52,411 nt of DNA, from positions 1 to 52,411 of the forward strand of contig JAFTFE010000017.1 in NCBI GenBank assembly GCA_017449765.1, in the 5' to 3' direction. The DNA comes from Lachnospiraceae bacterium (GTDB taxonomy: Bacteria; Bacillota; Clostridia; Lachnospirales; Lachnospiraceae). The position numbers and the translations under genes were made by a program. Shown here piece after piece: positions 35,844-46,138 of this stretch. Position 1 is the stretch's first letter; each line of letters opens with the position of its first letter. The notes beneath the pieces were generated by a model that saw only the letters and a list, made by a program, of their open reading frames with translations, had not been told where the DNA came from and made no database searches.

Positions 35844-35871
35844 AAAAGAAGCGGCATCAGCCGCTTCTTTT
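35844..35871. terminator. Bidirectional terminator between convergent genes
   Basis: AAAAGAAGCGGC / GCCGCTTCTTTT perfect 12-bp stem with an ATCA loop; A- and T-runs serve both strands. Confidence 0.92.
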
Positions 35872-35892
35872 AATTATAAAGCTTTCTTAATA

Positions 35893-36276
35893 TTACTCTT
35901 TCTCAACTTCAACTGCCGGCTCTTCATCATCGCCAAGGGTTTCAGCATATTCATCAAATACGTGGTCATACATGGATGGTAAGCCGATAAACTCACAGCC
36001 GTATCTGTAGCCATAATCACCGATTTGGGTTCTGTACAGAATTTTTACTACTGAGAGTATTATGTATTCGCTATTATCAAATTCAAGTGTGGCATTAAAA
36101 TAGTAATCAGTTGGAAGCTTGCTTACTGACATGAATCCGATACCTGCTTTTGATATATCGAATACCTCTATCTCTGTATCAAGTGCGTCGATGTGTATTC
36201 CATCTTGCTTAAAAAGGTTTGATACTTCTAATTTAAGCTTGATAGGAAGTCTTTTATTTTTTCTTTTCTCGTGCAT
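35893..36276 (-). CDS. PilZ-domain protein
   Basis: 127 aa. c-di-GMP effector family. The RxxxR motif is intact in KRKNKRLPI (about 4-9) and the D-x-S-x-x-G motif in FDISKAGIGFMS. An acidic tail follows. ATG at 36276 is preferred because GGAGG lies upstream on the minus strand; a longer frame reaches 36309. As a stand-alone PilZ it should bind c-di-GMP and act on a partner; none is adjacent. Confidence 0.88.
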   Translation of the reverse strand: MHEKRKNKRLPIKLKLEVSNLFKQDGIHIDALDTEIEVFDISKAGIGFMSVSKLPTDYYFNATLEFDNSEYIILSVVKILYRTQIGDYGYRYGCEFIGLPSMYDHVFDEYAETLGDDEEPAVEVEKE

Positions 36277-36437
36277 ATATAACCTCCAAAAATATATTGT
36301 CTCGTTCAATCATATAGTACATTATAACAAAAATATCTCAAATAATCCATATAAATATTAAATTATTCACAAAAATTGTTTTAAATTGGTTTTATATGGG
36401 TATATAATAGTTTATCAAGATATAAATGGAGGCTTTT

Positions 36438-37220
36438 ATGAGAATCAGACTATCAGCTAAACAGCCGAATGTTGAGAAGTTTATAGATGGTATAATTGAC
36501 AGATATCATTTTGAAAAAAAAGATAAAGAGACACTTATAAACATATATGAGAAGCTTAGTGATGCAATCGCACCTATGGCAGCATACAGGATTAACCGAC
36601 GTGTAACAGGATACAAGGTAATAGATGATAATCCTGCGGCAATTGTCGTACTAACTTTAGGGGATGGACCCGACGAGATTAAAGATAAATATACTAAGGA
36701 TGGTAAGTTGGACAAGTCCTATATGTTGGATTGCATAACTAATGAGATGCTTATGAATATGTATGTGGAATTCAATCAGACTTATGCCAAGTATCACAGA
36801 AGATATGTAAAAAGATATGTATTTATAGGTGATGAAATATCGACTGAGAAAATACCCGAGCTTTTAAATGAAATATACAGTGCCGATAAATCAGGTGCCG
36901 AGAGAAAAATATTTGAAAATATAAAGGCTAATGGTAAAAAATCTGATTTTGATGAAAGCGATAATAATGATGAATCCAATGATAATAATGTATCGGAAAA
37001 GGTATATGCGGAGGAAATTGGACTTATAGAAACACCTGAGATTAAGAAGAAGTCTGATTATGTATCTGCTAACAGCTATGGGGTGATGACACCCACGAAA
37101 AGCGTGGTTTTCTATGCTATTCTTACAGAAAATCCCAACCAGATATGTGAAGGAATATGTGAGAACTGCAATAACAAAAAATGTGAAAATAATCCGGAAT
37201 ATGTTGAGGAGACAGAATAA
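36438..37220 (+). CDS. Possible MetH activation-domain-like protein
   Basis: 260 aa, cytoplasmic. VVLTLGDGPDEIKDKYTKDGKLDKSYMLDCITNEML and the C-terminal GVMTPTKSVVFYAILTENPNQICEGICENCNNKKC resemble the SAM-binding activation domain of B12-dependent methionine synthase and its stand-alone subunits. This match is from family memory and weak. An Asp/Asn/Ser-rich linker separates the halves, and the tail is Cys-rich (4 Cys). ATG at 36438 is chosen over 36426, which overlaps the GGAGG site. Confidence 0.5.
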   Translation: MRIRLSAKQPNVEKFIDGIIDRYHFEKKDKETLINIYEKLSDAIAPMAAYRINRRVTGYKVIDDNPAAIVVLTLGDGPDEIKDKYTKDGKLDKSYMLDCITNEMLMNMYVEFNQTYAKYHRRYVKRYVFIGDEISTEKIPELLNEIYSADKSGAERKIFENIKANGKKSDFDESDNNDESNDNNVSEKVYAEEIGLIETPEIKKKSDYVSANSYGVMTPTKSVVFYAILTENPNQICEGICENCNNKKCENNPEYVEETE

Positions 37221-37275
37221 ATAATATCGTATTTATCGTAATAGGAATTCCCTATCGAATTTTGTAAACTTGTTA

Positions 37276-37304
37276 TTTACTTTAATGAACAAGCATTGTA
37301 TAAT
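37276..37304 (+). promoter_or_regulatory. Promoter of potABCD
   Basis: TTTACT (37276-37281), 17 nt, TATAAT (37299-37304); the leader is about 45 nt. Confidence 0.75.
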
Positions 37305-37353
37305 ATCCTCATTGTGTTAGATTTTCGAGGAATTTTATGCAGGGAGGAAGTAA

Positions 37354-38412
37354 ATGAGCGAAGTTTTGATTGAACTAAAAGGTCTTAGTAAAAACTTTGG
37401 TGAACAACAGGTTTTAAAGGGTATAGACTTAAATATTCATAAGAATGAGTTTCTTACACTTCTTGGCCCATCGGGCTGTGGTAAGACGACAACACTTAGA
37501 ATTATAGCCGGTTTTGAAGAACCAAGCAACGGCGAGGTTATCTTCGATGGTGTTGACGTGTCCAAAATTCCTTCATATAAGAGAGAAGTTAATACAGTAT
37601 TCCAAAAATATTCTTTATTTCCGTTTTTAGACGTGTATGACAATGTTGCTTTTGGTCTTAAGATTAAGAAGATGGACAAAAAGCTCATTGAGCACAAGGT
37701 TAAGAGAATGCTTAAATTAGTCGGTCTGGAGGGGTTTGATAACAGGGATGTTACCAAGCTTTCCGGCGGACAACAGCAGAGAGTTGCGATTGCACGTGCA
37801 CTTGTAAATGAGCCAAAGGTTTTACTTTTGGACGAACCTCTTGGTGCGCTTGATGCAAAGCTTCGTAAAGAGATGCAGATAGAACTTAAGAAGATTCAGA
37901 AGGAAGTCGGAATTACATTTATATTTGTAACACATGACCAGGAGGAAGCATTATCCATGTCCGATACAGTTGTGGTAATGCATGAGGGAATAATCCAGCA
38001 GGTAGGTACACCTGAGGATATATATAACGAACCGGAGAATAGATTCGTAGCAAGCTTTATAGGCGAGTCCAATATAATAGAGGCAACTATGATAAAGGAT
38101 TGTCTGGTTGAATTTGATGGCAATAAATTCGAATGTGTAGACAAAGGCTTTAAGAATAATGAGGCTGTTGAGGTGGTTATACGTCCTGAAGATATAGATA
38201 TAGTTAAGCCTAAGGATGCCAAGATCACCGGTAAGGTTACTTCTATAATATTCAAAGGTGTACATCATGAGATAGTAGTGGAAACTAAGAAAAGAAATTA
38301 TCTTATACATACCACGGATTATTTTGATGTGGGACTTGAAGTTGGTCTTAAATTCGGACCTGACGACATTCATGTAATGTACAGGATGGATTGGGAAACC
38401 GGAGGTAATTAA
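37354..38412 (+). CDS. potA: Spermidine/putrescine ABC transporter ATPase
   Basis: 352 aa. Walker [11 protein letters not shown] (38-47), Q-loop [24 protein letters not shown], Walker [13 protein letters not shown] and a C-terminal TOBE regulatory domain ([23 protein letters not shown]). Powers polyamine import through PotBC. AGGAGG precedes the ATG. Confidence 0.96.
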   Translation: MSEVLIELKGLSKNFGEQQVLKGIDLNIHKNEFLTLLGPSGCGKTTTLRIIAGFEEPSNGEVIFDGVDVSKIPSYKREVNTVFQKYSLFPFLDVYDNVAFGLKIKKMDKKLIEHKVKRMLKLVGLEGFDNRDVTKLSGGQQQRVAIARALVNEPKVLLLDEPLGALDAKLRKEMQIELKKIQKEVGITFIFVTHDQEEALSMSDTVVVMHEGIIQQVGTPEDIYNEPENRFVASFIGESNIIEATMIKDCLVEFDGNKFECVDKGFKNNEAVEVVIRPEDIDIVKPKDAKITGKVTSIIFKGVHHEIVVETKKRNYLIHTTDYFDVGLEVGLKFGPDDIHVMYRMDWETGGN

Positions 38413-39240
38413 ATGAAGCATTTTAAGAAAATGATTATCCCATATATAATATGGGCTGTAATTATTGTCATTCTTCCGCTTTTTTTGATATTGCTTTATT
38501 CGGTTACCAAGGGCGGAAATGAATTATTAAATATACAATTTACTTTTGAAAATTTCAAAAGAATGACTGAGCCTATATATGTAGCAGTATTCGTAAAGTC
38601 GTTTGAGCTTGGAATACTTTCCGTGGTTATATGTCTTTTACTTGGATATACACTGGCATATCTTATCAGCGGTTTTAGTGAAAAGGTTCAGAGCGTGCTC
38701 ATATTATTTGTCACAATTCCTATGTGGATTAATACGCTGCTTAGAACTTATGCATGGATTTCACTGTTATCAGATAACGGACTTATCAATACCGTACTTA
38801 CTAAACTTGGTTTCGAGCCGGTAAATATGATGTATACGGACTTTGCTGTTGTGCTTGGACTGGTAAGTGATTTGCTTCCGTTTATGGTAATCCCTATTTA
38901 TACGTCTCTTAGTAAAATGGATCATTCTCTTATAGAGGCGGCATATGATTTAGGGGCGAATAAATTTAAGACCTTTTGGAATGTGACTTTTAAGTTGTCC
39001 ATACCCGGAGTTTTAAATGGTGTCATAATGACTTTTTTGCTTTCGATATCAACCTTCGTCATACCGAAGCTTCTTGGCGGAGGACAATATACGCTGATCG
39101 GTAACCTGATAGAGAATCAATTTATCTCCATAGGTGATTGGAATTTTGGAAGCGCAATATCGGTAATACTTGCATTTATAATACTTATATCCATTACCTT
39201 TATGAAGAAGATTGACAAAGATGAGATAGAGGAGGAGTAG
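38413..39240 (+). CDS. potB: Spermidine/putrescine ABC transporter permease PotB
   Basis: 275 aa. Six membrane helices; EAAYDLGANKFKTFWNVTFKLSIPGVLNG is the ATPase-contact (EAA) loop. Starts directly after the potA stop (GGAGG lies in the potA 3' end), so translation is coupled. First permease subunit. Confidence 0.95.
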   Translation: MKHFKKMIIPYIIWAVIIVILPLFLILLYSVTKGGNELLNIQFTFENFKRMTEPIYVAVFVKSFELGILSVVICLLLGYTLAYLISGFSEKVQSVLILFVTIPMWINTLLRTYAWISLLSDNGLINTVLTKLGFEPVNMMYTDFAVVLGLVSDLLPFMVIPIYTSLSKMDHSLIEAAYDLGANKFKTFWNVTFKLSIPGVLNGVIMTFLLSISTFVIPKLLGGGQYTLIGNLIENQFISIGDWNFGSAISVILAFIILISITFMKKIDKDEIEEE

Positions 39241-39243
39241 CCT

Positions 39244-40056
39244 GTGAAGAAAAAAAAGATAGGTGCCATCCTTTATATAGCACTTTGTTTTATATTTTTA
39301 TATTTGCCGATAGTTGTGACGATGGTGTATTCGTTTAATTCATCCAAGTCACTTACGAAATTTAACAGCTTTTCCTTAAGATGGTATCAAAATCTTTTTG
39401 AAAGCAGTGAGATCATGCATGCAGTGTGGGTGTCGGTTTCAATTGCCATATTTGCGACAATTATCTCTACGGTACTTGGAACGCTTACATCCATAGGTTT
39501 GTCAAAGAATCGTAGGATAATTAAAGAACTTGTTTTGAATGTTAATAACGTACCTATAATGAATCCGGATATTGTGACTGCAATTGGACTTATGATACTT
39601 TTTTCGGCTTTTCATCTGGAAAAGGGTTATCTTACTATGTTGCTTGCACATATAGCGTTCTGTACACCTTATGTTATAACGAGTGTGTATCCGAAGGTGC
39701 GGACTATGGACCCCAATCTTGCAAATGCAGCTATGGATTTGGGGGCAACACCTGTCCAGGCGCTTACCAAGGTTATATTGCCGATGCTAAAAGAAGGAAT
39801 ATTTGCAGGAGTTTTACTTGCATTTACAATGTCCTTTGATGATTTTGTAATATCGTATTTTGTAACAGGAAACGGTGTGTCAAATATATCCATAGTAGTC
39901 TATAATATGACAAAGAGAACTAATCCTACGATAAATGCTTTGTCAACGATTGTTATAATAGTTTTGATGATAACCATAATACTTGTTAATGTCATACCGG
40001 CTATAGCAAAAAAAGGAAAGAAGGATAAGGAGGAATTAAGAATTGAAGAAGAGTAG
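39244..40056 (+). CDS. potC: Spermidine/putrescine ABC transporter permease PotC
   Basis: 270 aa. Six membrane helices and an EAA-type loop (NAAMDLGATPVQALTKVILPMLKEGIFAG). GTG start 3 nt after potB, with AGGAGG inside the potB end. Overlaps potD by 14 nt. Confidence 0.95.
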   Translation: MKKKKIGAILYIALCFIFLYLPIVVTMVYSFNSSKSLTKFNSFSLRWYQNLFESSEIMHAVWVSVSIAIFATIISTVLGTLTSIGLSKNRRIIKELVLNVNNVPIMNPDIVTAIGLMILFSAFHLEKGYLTMLLAHIAFCTPYVITSVYPKVRTMDPNLANAAMDLGATPVQALTKVILPMLKEGIFAGVLLAFTMSFDDFVISYFVTGNGVSNISIVVYNMTKRTNPTINALSTIVIIVLMITIILVNVIPAIAKKGKKDKEELRIEEE

Positions 40057-41110
40057 TTTCATTAAGAAGATAACAGGTGCAGCAATGGTTATGGCTCTTA
40101 GTATGAGTCTTCTTACCGGCTGTGGAGGCGGAAGCAAGAAAACATTAAAAGTCTACAATGCCGGAGAATATATTGATACGGAGCTTCTGCATGACTTTGA
40201 AAAGGAGTTTGACTGCAAGGTTGTATATGAAACTTTTGATTCAAATGAATCCATGTATACTAAAGTACAGAGTGGTGAGAAATATGATGTCATAATTCCT
40301 TCTGATTATATGATAGAGAGACTTATTAAGGAGGATGCTTTACAGAAGATTAACTGGGATTTGATTCCTAATGCTTCGGGACTTGATAATAATGTATTAG
40401 GTCTTGCATGTGATCCTAATAACGAATATTCAGTACCATATTTCTACGGAAATGTAGGCATATTATATGATACAACTGTGGTAGACGAGGCAGATTTAAA
40501 AGAAGGCTGGAATATACTGAAGAACGAGAAATATAAGGGAATGATTTATATGTACGACTCTGAAAGAGATTCCTTTATGATTGCACTTAAAGCTCTCGGT
40601 TATTCTATGAATACTACCGACAGAGATGAGATTGACAAGGCTTACGAGTGGCTTGCCGAGCAGAGAGATATTATGGAGCCTGTATATGCGGGTGATGATG
40701 TAATAGATAATATGATATCAGGCAACAAGGCGCTTGCAATAGTATACTCAGGAGACGCAACTTATATCATGTCTGAAAATGAAGATCTTGCATTCTATGC
40801 GCCTGAGGAAGGTACAAATATCTGGAATGATGCAATGATAATCACAAAGGATTGTACGGAAACAGAGCTAGCTCATCAATTCATAAACTTTATGCTGGAT
40901 GCAGACAATGCTTATTCCAATACTGCAGAGGTTGGATATACCTCTCCCGTTATATCAGCGAGAGAGAAAGCAGCAGCAGATGATTATGAGGGAATTGATG
41001 CATATATCCCTGATATGACGCGTGCTAATGATGAGGTATTCAGATATCAGGATTCAGAGACCAAGGCTTACTTTGCAGAGCTTTGGACAAAGATAAAGGC
41101 AGCGAATTAA
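40043..41110 (+). CDS. potD: Polyamine-binding lipoprotein PotD
   Basis: 355 aa. Lipoprotein signal (MALSMSLLTGC; acylated Cys27) and class D (PotD/PotF) periplasmic-type fold (LKVYNAGEYIDTELLHDFEKEF, YDVIIPSDYMIERL, VPYFYGNVGILYD). TTG start with AAGGAGG 10 nt upstream, overlapping potC. It captures spermidine or putrescine outside the cell. Confidence 0.94.
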   Translation: MKKSSFIKKITGAAMVMALSMSLLTGCGGGSKKTLKVYNAGEYIDTELLHDFEKEFDCKVVYETFDSNESMYTKVQSGEKYDVIIPSDYMIERLIKEDALQKINWDLIPNASGLDNNVLGLACDPNNEYSVPYFYGNVGILYDTTVVDEADLKEGWNILKNEKYKGMIYMYDSERDSFMIALKALGYSMNTTDRDEIDKAYEWLAEQRDIMEPVYAGDDVIDNMISGNKALAIVYSGDATYIMSENEDLAFYAPEEGTNIWNDAMIITKDCTETELAHQFINFMLDADNAYSNTAEVGYTSPVISAREKAAADDYEGIDAYIPDMTRANDEVFRYQDSETKAYFAELWTKIKAAN

Positions 41111-41111
41111 T

Positions 41112-41795
41112 ATGGAATATCTTATTACTTTTCTTGAAGGAATAATATCATTTATATCACCCTGTATGCTGCCTATGCTGCCAATATATATAAGTTACTT
41201 TACAGGTGCATCGAAAAATATGAGAGAAGATAATAACAGCCGCAGGCTATCAGCATTGCCTGGGGCTTGTTCCTTTGTTGTCGGCTTTACATTTGTGTTC
41301 TGTCTGCTGGGGGTCTTTGCAGGTTCGATTGGTATGCTTTTTATACGTTATCAGAGAATTGTAAATATAATATGCGGAATTATTGTTATTTTTCTGGGAT
41401 TGTCATTTATGGAGATAGTTCATATTCCTTTTTTCAGACAGAGTAACAGACAGATTGAGATTAGAAGTATTTTTTCAGCTTTTTTATTTGGCATGATTTT
41501 TTCGATAAGTATTACACCCTGTGTAGGAAGCTTCTTAGGCGCGGCACTTATGATGGCATCTACGACAGGAGGTATATGGAAAGGCTTCAGTCTGCTGCTT
41601 GTGTATTCACTTGGTTTGGGGCTGCCGTTTATTGTGTCGGCAGTATTAATCAATGAACTAAAAAATTTATTTGACTTTATTAAGAAACACTATAGAATAA
41701 TAAACATAATATGTGGGATTTTTTTGATCGCGGTTGGAGTAATGATGGCATTTGGATGGCTCAATAAGCTGCTTGCAGTTCTGTCGGTTATTTAA
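41112..41795 (+). CDS. ccdA: CcdA-family thiol-disulfide transmembrane protein
   Basis: 227 aa, about six membrane helices. The two redox Cys are Cys18 in SPCMLP and one near 137 in TPCVGSF, the pair that carries electrons across the membrane in CcdA/DsbD. It begins 1 nt after the potD stop, so it may share that transcript. The partner is the TlpA-like gene 20 bp downstream. Confidence 0.88.
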   Translation: MEYLITFLEGIISFISPCMLPMLPIYISYFTGASKNMREDNNSRRLSALPGACSFVVGFTFVFCLLGVFAGSIGMLFIRYQRIVNIICGIIVIFLGLSFMEIVHIPFFRQSNRQIEIRSIFSAFLFGMIFSISITPCVGSFLGAALMMASTTGGIWKGFSLLLVYSLGLGLPFIVSAVLINELKNLFDFIKKHYRIINIICGIFLIAVGVMMAFGWLNKLLAVLSVI

Positions 41796-41815
41796 AGTCT
41801 TTGTGAGGTGAAGTA

Positions 41816-42475
41816 ATGAATAAATATATAAAGGTGATAATATATGTGTTGATATTAGTGCTGCTGCTATCAGGAGCGGCATTTGGATATCGTTATCTGT
41901 CAGGTAGATACAAGGATAATAAAGCCAAGAAGAATACTGTTGAAACTAAGGATTTAGCAGATGATACAGAAGAATTAAGCAGTCTGCAGGACGTTGTTGA
42001 CGAAGAGGCTTATGATGCACAAGATACAGAACAGGAATATATTGATAATTCGACTGTAATGACTGCACCGGATTTTAAGTTTTTAAATAATGATGGGGAA
42101 GAAGCACATTTGTCAGATTATTTTGGTAAGCCTATAGTGCTTAATTTCTGGGCTACATGGTGTGGACCATGTCAGATGGAGATGCCATATTTTGATACTG
42201 CTTATCAGAAATACGGCGAGGATATAAATTTTCTGATTATAGACCTTACGGATGGAAGCAGAGATACGATTGATAGTGCAAGAGATTTTGTGGAAGAAAA
42301 GGGATTCAGCTTTCCTATAGGTTTTGATACAGAATATGATGGGGCATATACGTATGGAGTATCTTCGATACCTATGACATTTTTTATAGATAAGGATGGT
42401 GTGCCACAGGTTTATCAGATAGGAACTATTGACGAGGCAGTGCTTAATGAACAGCTTGAACTGCTGTTAAATTAA
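41816..42475 (+). CDS. TlpA/ResA-type membrane-anchored thioredoxin
   Basis: 219 aa. N-terminal anchor helix (about 5-24), acidic linker (to about 80), then a thioredoxin domain with WCGPC at 115-119 (LNFWATWCGPC) and cis-Pro loop SSIPMTFF. Faces the outside. In Gram-positives such proteins receive electrons from CcdA and reduce extracellular disulfides. Ends before the ABC giant gene, with no shared operon. Confidence 0.93.
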   Translation: MNKYIKVIIYVLILVLLLSGAAFGYRYLSGRYKDNKAKKNTVETKDLADDTEELSSLQDVVDEEAYDAQDTEQEYIDNSTVMTAPDFKFLNNDGEEAHLSDYFGKPIVLNFWATWCGPCQMEMPYFDTAYQKYGEDINFLIIDLTDGSRDTIDSARDFVEEKGFSFPIGFDTEYDGAYTYGVSSIPMTFFIDKDGVPQVYQIGTIDEAVLNEQLELLLN

Positions 42476-42480
42476 ATTAC

Positions 42481-42509
42481 TTTACTTTTTCTTTATTAAA
42501 TGTTAAAAT
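42481..42509 (+). promoter_or_regulatory. Promoter of the giant ABC gene
   Basis: TTTACT (42481-42486), 17 nt, TAAAAT (42504-42509) with an extended TGT. Start near 42516. Confidence 0.65.
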
Positions 42510-42613
42510 TGATTTTACAAAAGTGAATTGAGCACAATCAAATATGTGCGAATCTTAGTGTAACATATTTGCAATAAAATAATTACAGATATATTTGGAG
42601 GATGGAAAAATTT

Positions 42614-45600
42614 ATGCTTCAGATTAAGAGTATAAAAAAAGAATATAAAACCGGTGGGCGAATACAACTCGCTTTAAATAATGTAAGCCTTGCACTTCGT
42701 GATAATGAATTTGTGGCTATACTTGGTCCAAGCGGTTCAGGAAAGACAACTCTCCTGAATATAATAGGCGGACTGGATCGATATAATGATGGCGATCTTA
42801 TCATTAACGGAATATCTACAAAGAAGTATTCTGACAGAGATTGGGATTCTTATCGTAATCACGCCGTAGGTTTTATATTTCAAAGCTATAATCTGATTCC
42901 GCATCAAAATGTATTATCTAATGTGGAGCTTGCACTTACCATTTCAGGTGTCTCAAAAAAGGAAAGAAAGAAAAGGGCTGAGGAGGCACTAATTAAGGTT
43001 GGACTTAAAGAACATATGCATAAACTTCCGAGTCAGATGTCCGGCGGACAGATGCAGCGTGTGGCTATTGCGAGAGCTTTGGTAAATGATCCGGAGATTC
43101 TGCTTGCCGATGAGCCTACAGGTGCCCTTGATTCGGAAACAAGTGTTCAGATTATGGATTTATTAAAAGAGGTAGCAAAGGATCGTCTGGTTGTTATGGT
43201 AACACACAACCCTGAGCTTGCTGAACAGTATGCAAATCGTATTGTACGTCTTAAAGATGGTGTTATTACTTCCGATTCTAATCCGGTAACTGATGAAGAA
43301 TTAAATGATGGAGAAGCAGTTCATAAGAATATGGGAAAAAGCTCTATGTCATTTCTTACAGCTTTATCCTTAAGTTTCAATAATCTTCGGACTAAGCTTG
43401 CAAGGACTTTGCTCGTAGCATTTGCGGGTTCAATCGGTATAATCGGAATTGCGCTTATTTTGTCACTTTCAAATGGTGTTGATATATACATAAAGACTGT
43501 TGAAGAAGAGACATTGAAAGAATATCCTTTGCAGATTACCAGTCAGGGCTTTGATTTATCAGCTCTTATGCCTGAATATGCAGATACGGAAGATGCAGAG
43601 GAGCGTGATGATGTAGAAGTTCAGGAGATTAAGATGGCATCCAGAGCTTTTGCAACTATTACATCAAATGATTTGGAATCCTTGAAAAAGTTTATAGACA
43701 GTCCTGAAAGCGGTATGGCAGAAGTGACACGTGCGGTGGAGTATTCTTATGGTGTATCTCCGCTGCTTTATCAGATAAATGGCGATACGGTACGTCAGGT
43801 GAATCCCGATAAGACGTTTTCTGCATTGGGATTTGGTAATACAGGAACCATGAGCAGTATTTTATCTTCTGTAAGCAGCACTAATGTCTTTTTTGAAATG
43901 CCTAAAGATACGGATCTTTATGAGGGACAGTATGATGTTATGGCTGGACGGTGGCCGGAAAAATATAATGAGTGTATAGTGGTTCTCACTTCTCATGGTG
44001 CATTGGCAGATGTTGCTACTTATGCTATGGGGCTTCGAGATCCTGCCGAGCTTGATGAGATCGTGGAGGCTTTTACCAGAGGCGAGGAGATTGATATCGA
44101 TACGGAAGAAAATACATATAAGTATGAAGATCTGATTGGTATTTCCTTTAAACTGGTAAATCCGGGTGATCTTTATTCGTATGATGAAAAATATAATCTT
44201 TGGACAGACAAGTCCGGAGACAGTGAATATATGGAAAAGCTTGTAAGTAACTGTGAGGATGTGACTATTGTCGGAGTGGTAAAACCGAAAGAAGATGCGG
44301 TCACTACTATGCTTCAGCTTGGTATCAATTACCCTTATACTTTGTCAGAATATGTACAACAGGAGGCAGGAAAGAGTAAGATTGTACAGGCACAGCTTGC
44401 AGATCCTAAGACTGATGTATTTACCGGTGTAAAATTCGGCGAAGATAAAAAAAGAGAAGAATTAGATTTAGGTGATATGTTTACGATAGATGAAGATAAG
44501 ATGCAGGAGGCTTTTAAGATAGATGAAAGCGCACTTGCTGTCGATTTTTCCGGTATTGATATGACAGGTGCAGATATTTCGGCAGTAGTCAGCTCAAGTG
44601 ATTTCAGTTTGGATTTTCCGCAGCTTTCTGCAACTGAGATAGCAGATATAATGAGTGGCATTAAATTCAATATGTCACAAGAATCACAACAGGAGATGTT
44701 TGAACAGATCCTGACAGGTTATATTATTTATGCTGCAGGCGATCCTTCAACAAATTATATTAATCTGCAATCTGCAATAGGCGATTACTTAAAGACTGAA
44801 AGTGCAAGACAGATTATTACGGAAAATGTCAGGGAGATTATGCAGGCTTCTGGACAGCAGATTATCAGTGCTGAAGAATTAACATCATTAGGTTCAAGTC
44901 TTGTGGCAGGATATTCTGAGTGGGCTATAGCAAACGGATATATTACACCTGAGGATATGCAGTCACATATAGGAGAGTATTTGGCTACAGAGGAGGCACA
45001 GACTATTATTAATCAGGTGGAGAACGAAATGATTAATAATTTAATGTATGTTCCAATAACTGATGAACAGTTGAATAATATGATGGAAAAGCTTTATACC
45101 GGATATCTTGCATATGCTGCAGAAAATAATATGCCTGATCCAACAAAGCTGCTATCATCGTTTTCTGCTTACCTTTCCACACCGGAGGCTTCAGCAATAA
45201 TCTCAAAAGGAGTAGCCGAAAGTTTGGATACATCTGAACTTGAAAGTCGTTTAGCGCAGACTATGGGAAATTATTCGCAGGAGGTTTCGACGACTCTGTC
45301 AAAGGGTATGGAGACTATGTTACAGAGTGCCATGGAGATTCTTGGAAGTCGTATAAAGACCAGTATGGAGAGCGCTATGGGCAATATGGGCGAGAAGATG
45401 GAGAATGCTTTTTCGTTTGATGAGGAAGCATTTGCCGAAGCGATTACATTAAATATGTCAGAACAGGAGATGAGTGAACTTTTCACAGCTTTACTTACTG
45501 AGGAATCTGCCACTTATGAAGGAAACTTAAGAAAACTTTCTTATGTTAAGTCTGAAAATCCGAGTTCTGTTACTATTTATCCTATTGATTTTGAGAGTAA

Positions 45601-46129
45601 GGAGAAAATCAAGGAAATATTAGATTCATATAACGAGCGTATGAAAGTTGAGGATGAGGATAAGGTAATTACATATACTGATATTGTTGGTACACTTATG
45701 AGTTCCGTAACAGATATCACGAATGCCATTACCTATGTGTTGATTGCTTTTGTATCTATTTCACTTGTGGTTTCATCAATTATGATTGGAGTAATTACAT
45801 ATATCAGTGTATTGGAACGTCGTAAGGAAATTGGAATACTTAGGGCTATAGGTGCATCAAAGCACAATATATCTCAGGTATTTAATGCCGAGACATTTAT
45901 AATAGGTCTGCTCGCCGGTATCATGGGTATTGTTGTTACGATAATTTTAATAATTCCGATAAACCATATTATCGCGTCTTTCACGGATCAGCCAATCAGA
46001 GCAATACTTCCGATTACGGGTGGTGTAGCATTAATAATTCTTTCTGTTATATTAACTTTGATTGGTGGTATTATTCCTTCACGTAAGGCGGCGAAAAGTG
46101 ACCCGGTTGCAGCACTTCGTACAGAGTAA
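42614..46129 (+). CDS. ABC ATPase-permease fusion (MacB/FtsX type) with a large outer domain
   Basis: 1171 aa. The ATPase (1-230) has GPSGSGKTT (38-46), FQSYNLIP and [32 protein letters not shown]. The permease has one membrane helix near 265-285, then about 750 residues outside, then three helices near 1040-1165 ending in a conserved RKEIGILRAIGASKHNI and PSRKAAKSDPVAALRTE. The outer part has three related blocks near residues 701, 765 and 828 (GYxxYA...YLxTxxAxxII). MacB-like proteins export or transmit force to cell-envelope factors. ATG at 42614 is chosen because the frame ATG at 42602 touches the GGAGG. Confidence 0.9.
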   Translation: MLQIKSIKKEYKTGGRIQLALNNVSLALRDNEFVAILGPSGSGKTTLLNIIGGLDRYNDGDLIINGISTKKYSDRDWDSYRNHAVGFIFQSYNLIPHQNVLSNVELALTISGVSKKERKKRAEEALIKVGLKEHMHKLPSQMSGGQMQRVAIARALVNDPEILLADEPTGALDSETSVQIMDLLKEVAKDRLVVMVTHNPELAEQYANRIVRLKDGVITSDSNPVTDEELNDGEAVHKNMGKSSMSFLTALSLSFNNLRTKLARTLLVAFAGSIGIIGIALILSLSNGVDIYIKTVEEETLKEYPLQITSQGFDLSALMPEYADTEDAEERDDVEVQEIKMASRAFATITSNDLESLKKFIDSPESGMAEVTRAVEYSYGVSPLLYQINGDTVRQVNPDKTFSALGFGNTGTMSSILSSVSSTNVFFEMPKDTDLYEGQYDVMAGRWPEKYNECIVVLTSHGALADVATYAMGLRDPAELDEIVEAFTRGEEIDIDTEENTYKYEDLIGISFKLVNPGDLYSYDEKYNLWTDKSGDSEYMEKLVSNCEDVTIVGVVKPKEDAVTTMLQLGINYPYTLSEYVQQEAGKSKIVQAQLADPKTDVFTGVKFGEDKKREELDLGDMFTIDEDKMQEAFKIDESALAVDFSGIDMTGADISAVVSSSDFSLDFPQLSATEIADIMSGIKFNMSQESQQEMFEQILTGYIIYAAGDPSTNYINLQSAIGDYLKTESARQIITENVREIMQASGQQIISAEELTSLGSSLVAGYSEWAIANGYITPEDMQSHIGEYLATEEAQTIINQVENEMINNLMYVPITDEQLNNMMEKLYTGYLAYAAENNMPDPTKLLSSFSAYLSTPEASAIISKGVAESLDTSELESRLAQTMGNYSQEVSTTLSKGMETMLQSAMEILGSRIKTSMESAMGNMGEKMENAFSFDEEAFAEAITLNMSEQEMSELFTALLTEESATYEGNLRKLSYVKSENPSSVTIYPIDFESKEKIKEILDSYNERMKVEDEDKVITYTDIVGTLMSSVTDITNAITYVLIAFVSISLVVSSIMIGVITYISVLERRKEIGILRAIGASKHNISQVFNAETFIIGLLAGIMGIVVTIILIIPINHIIASFTDQPIRAILPITGGVALIILSVILTLIGGIIPSRKAAKSDPVAALRTE

Positions 46130-46138
46130 TATGCCCTA

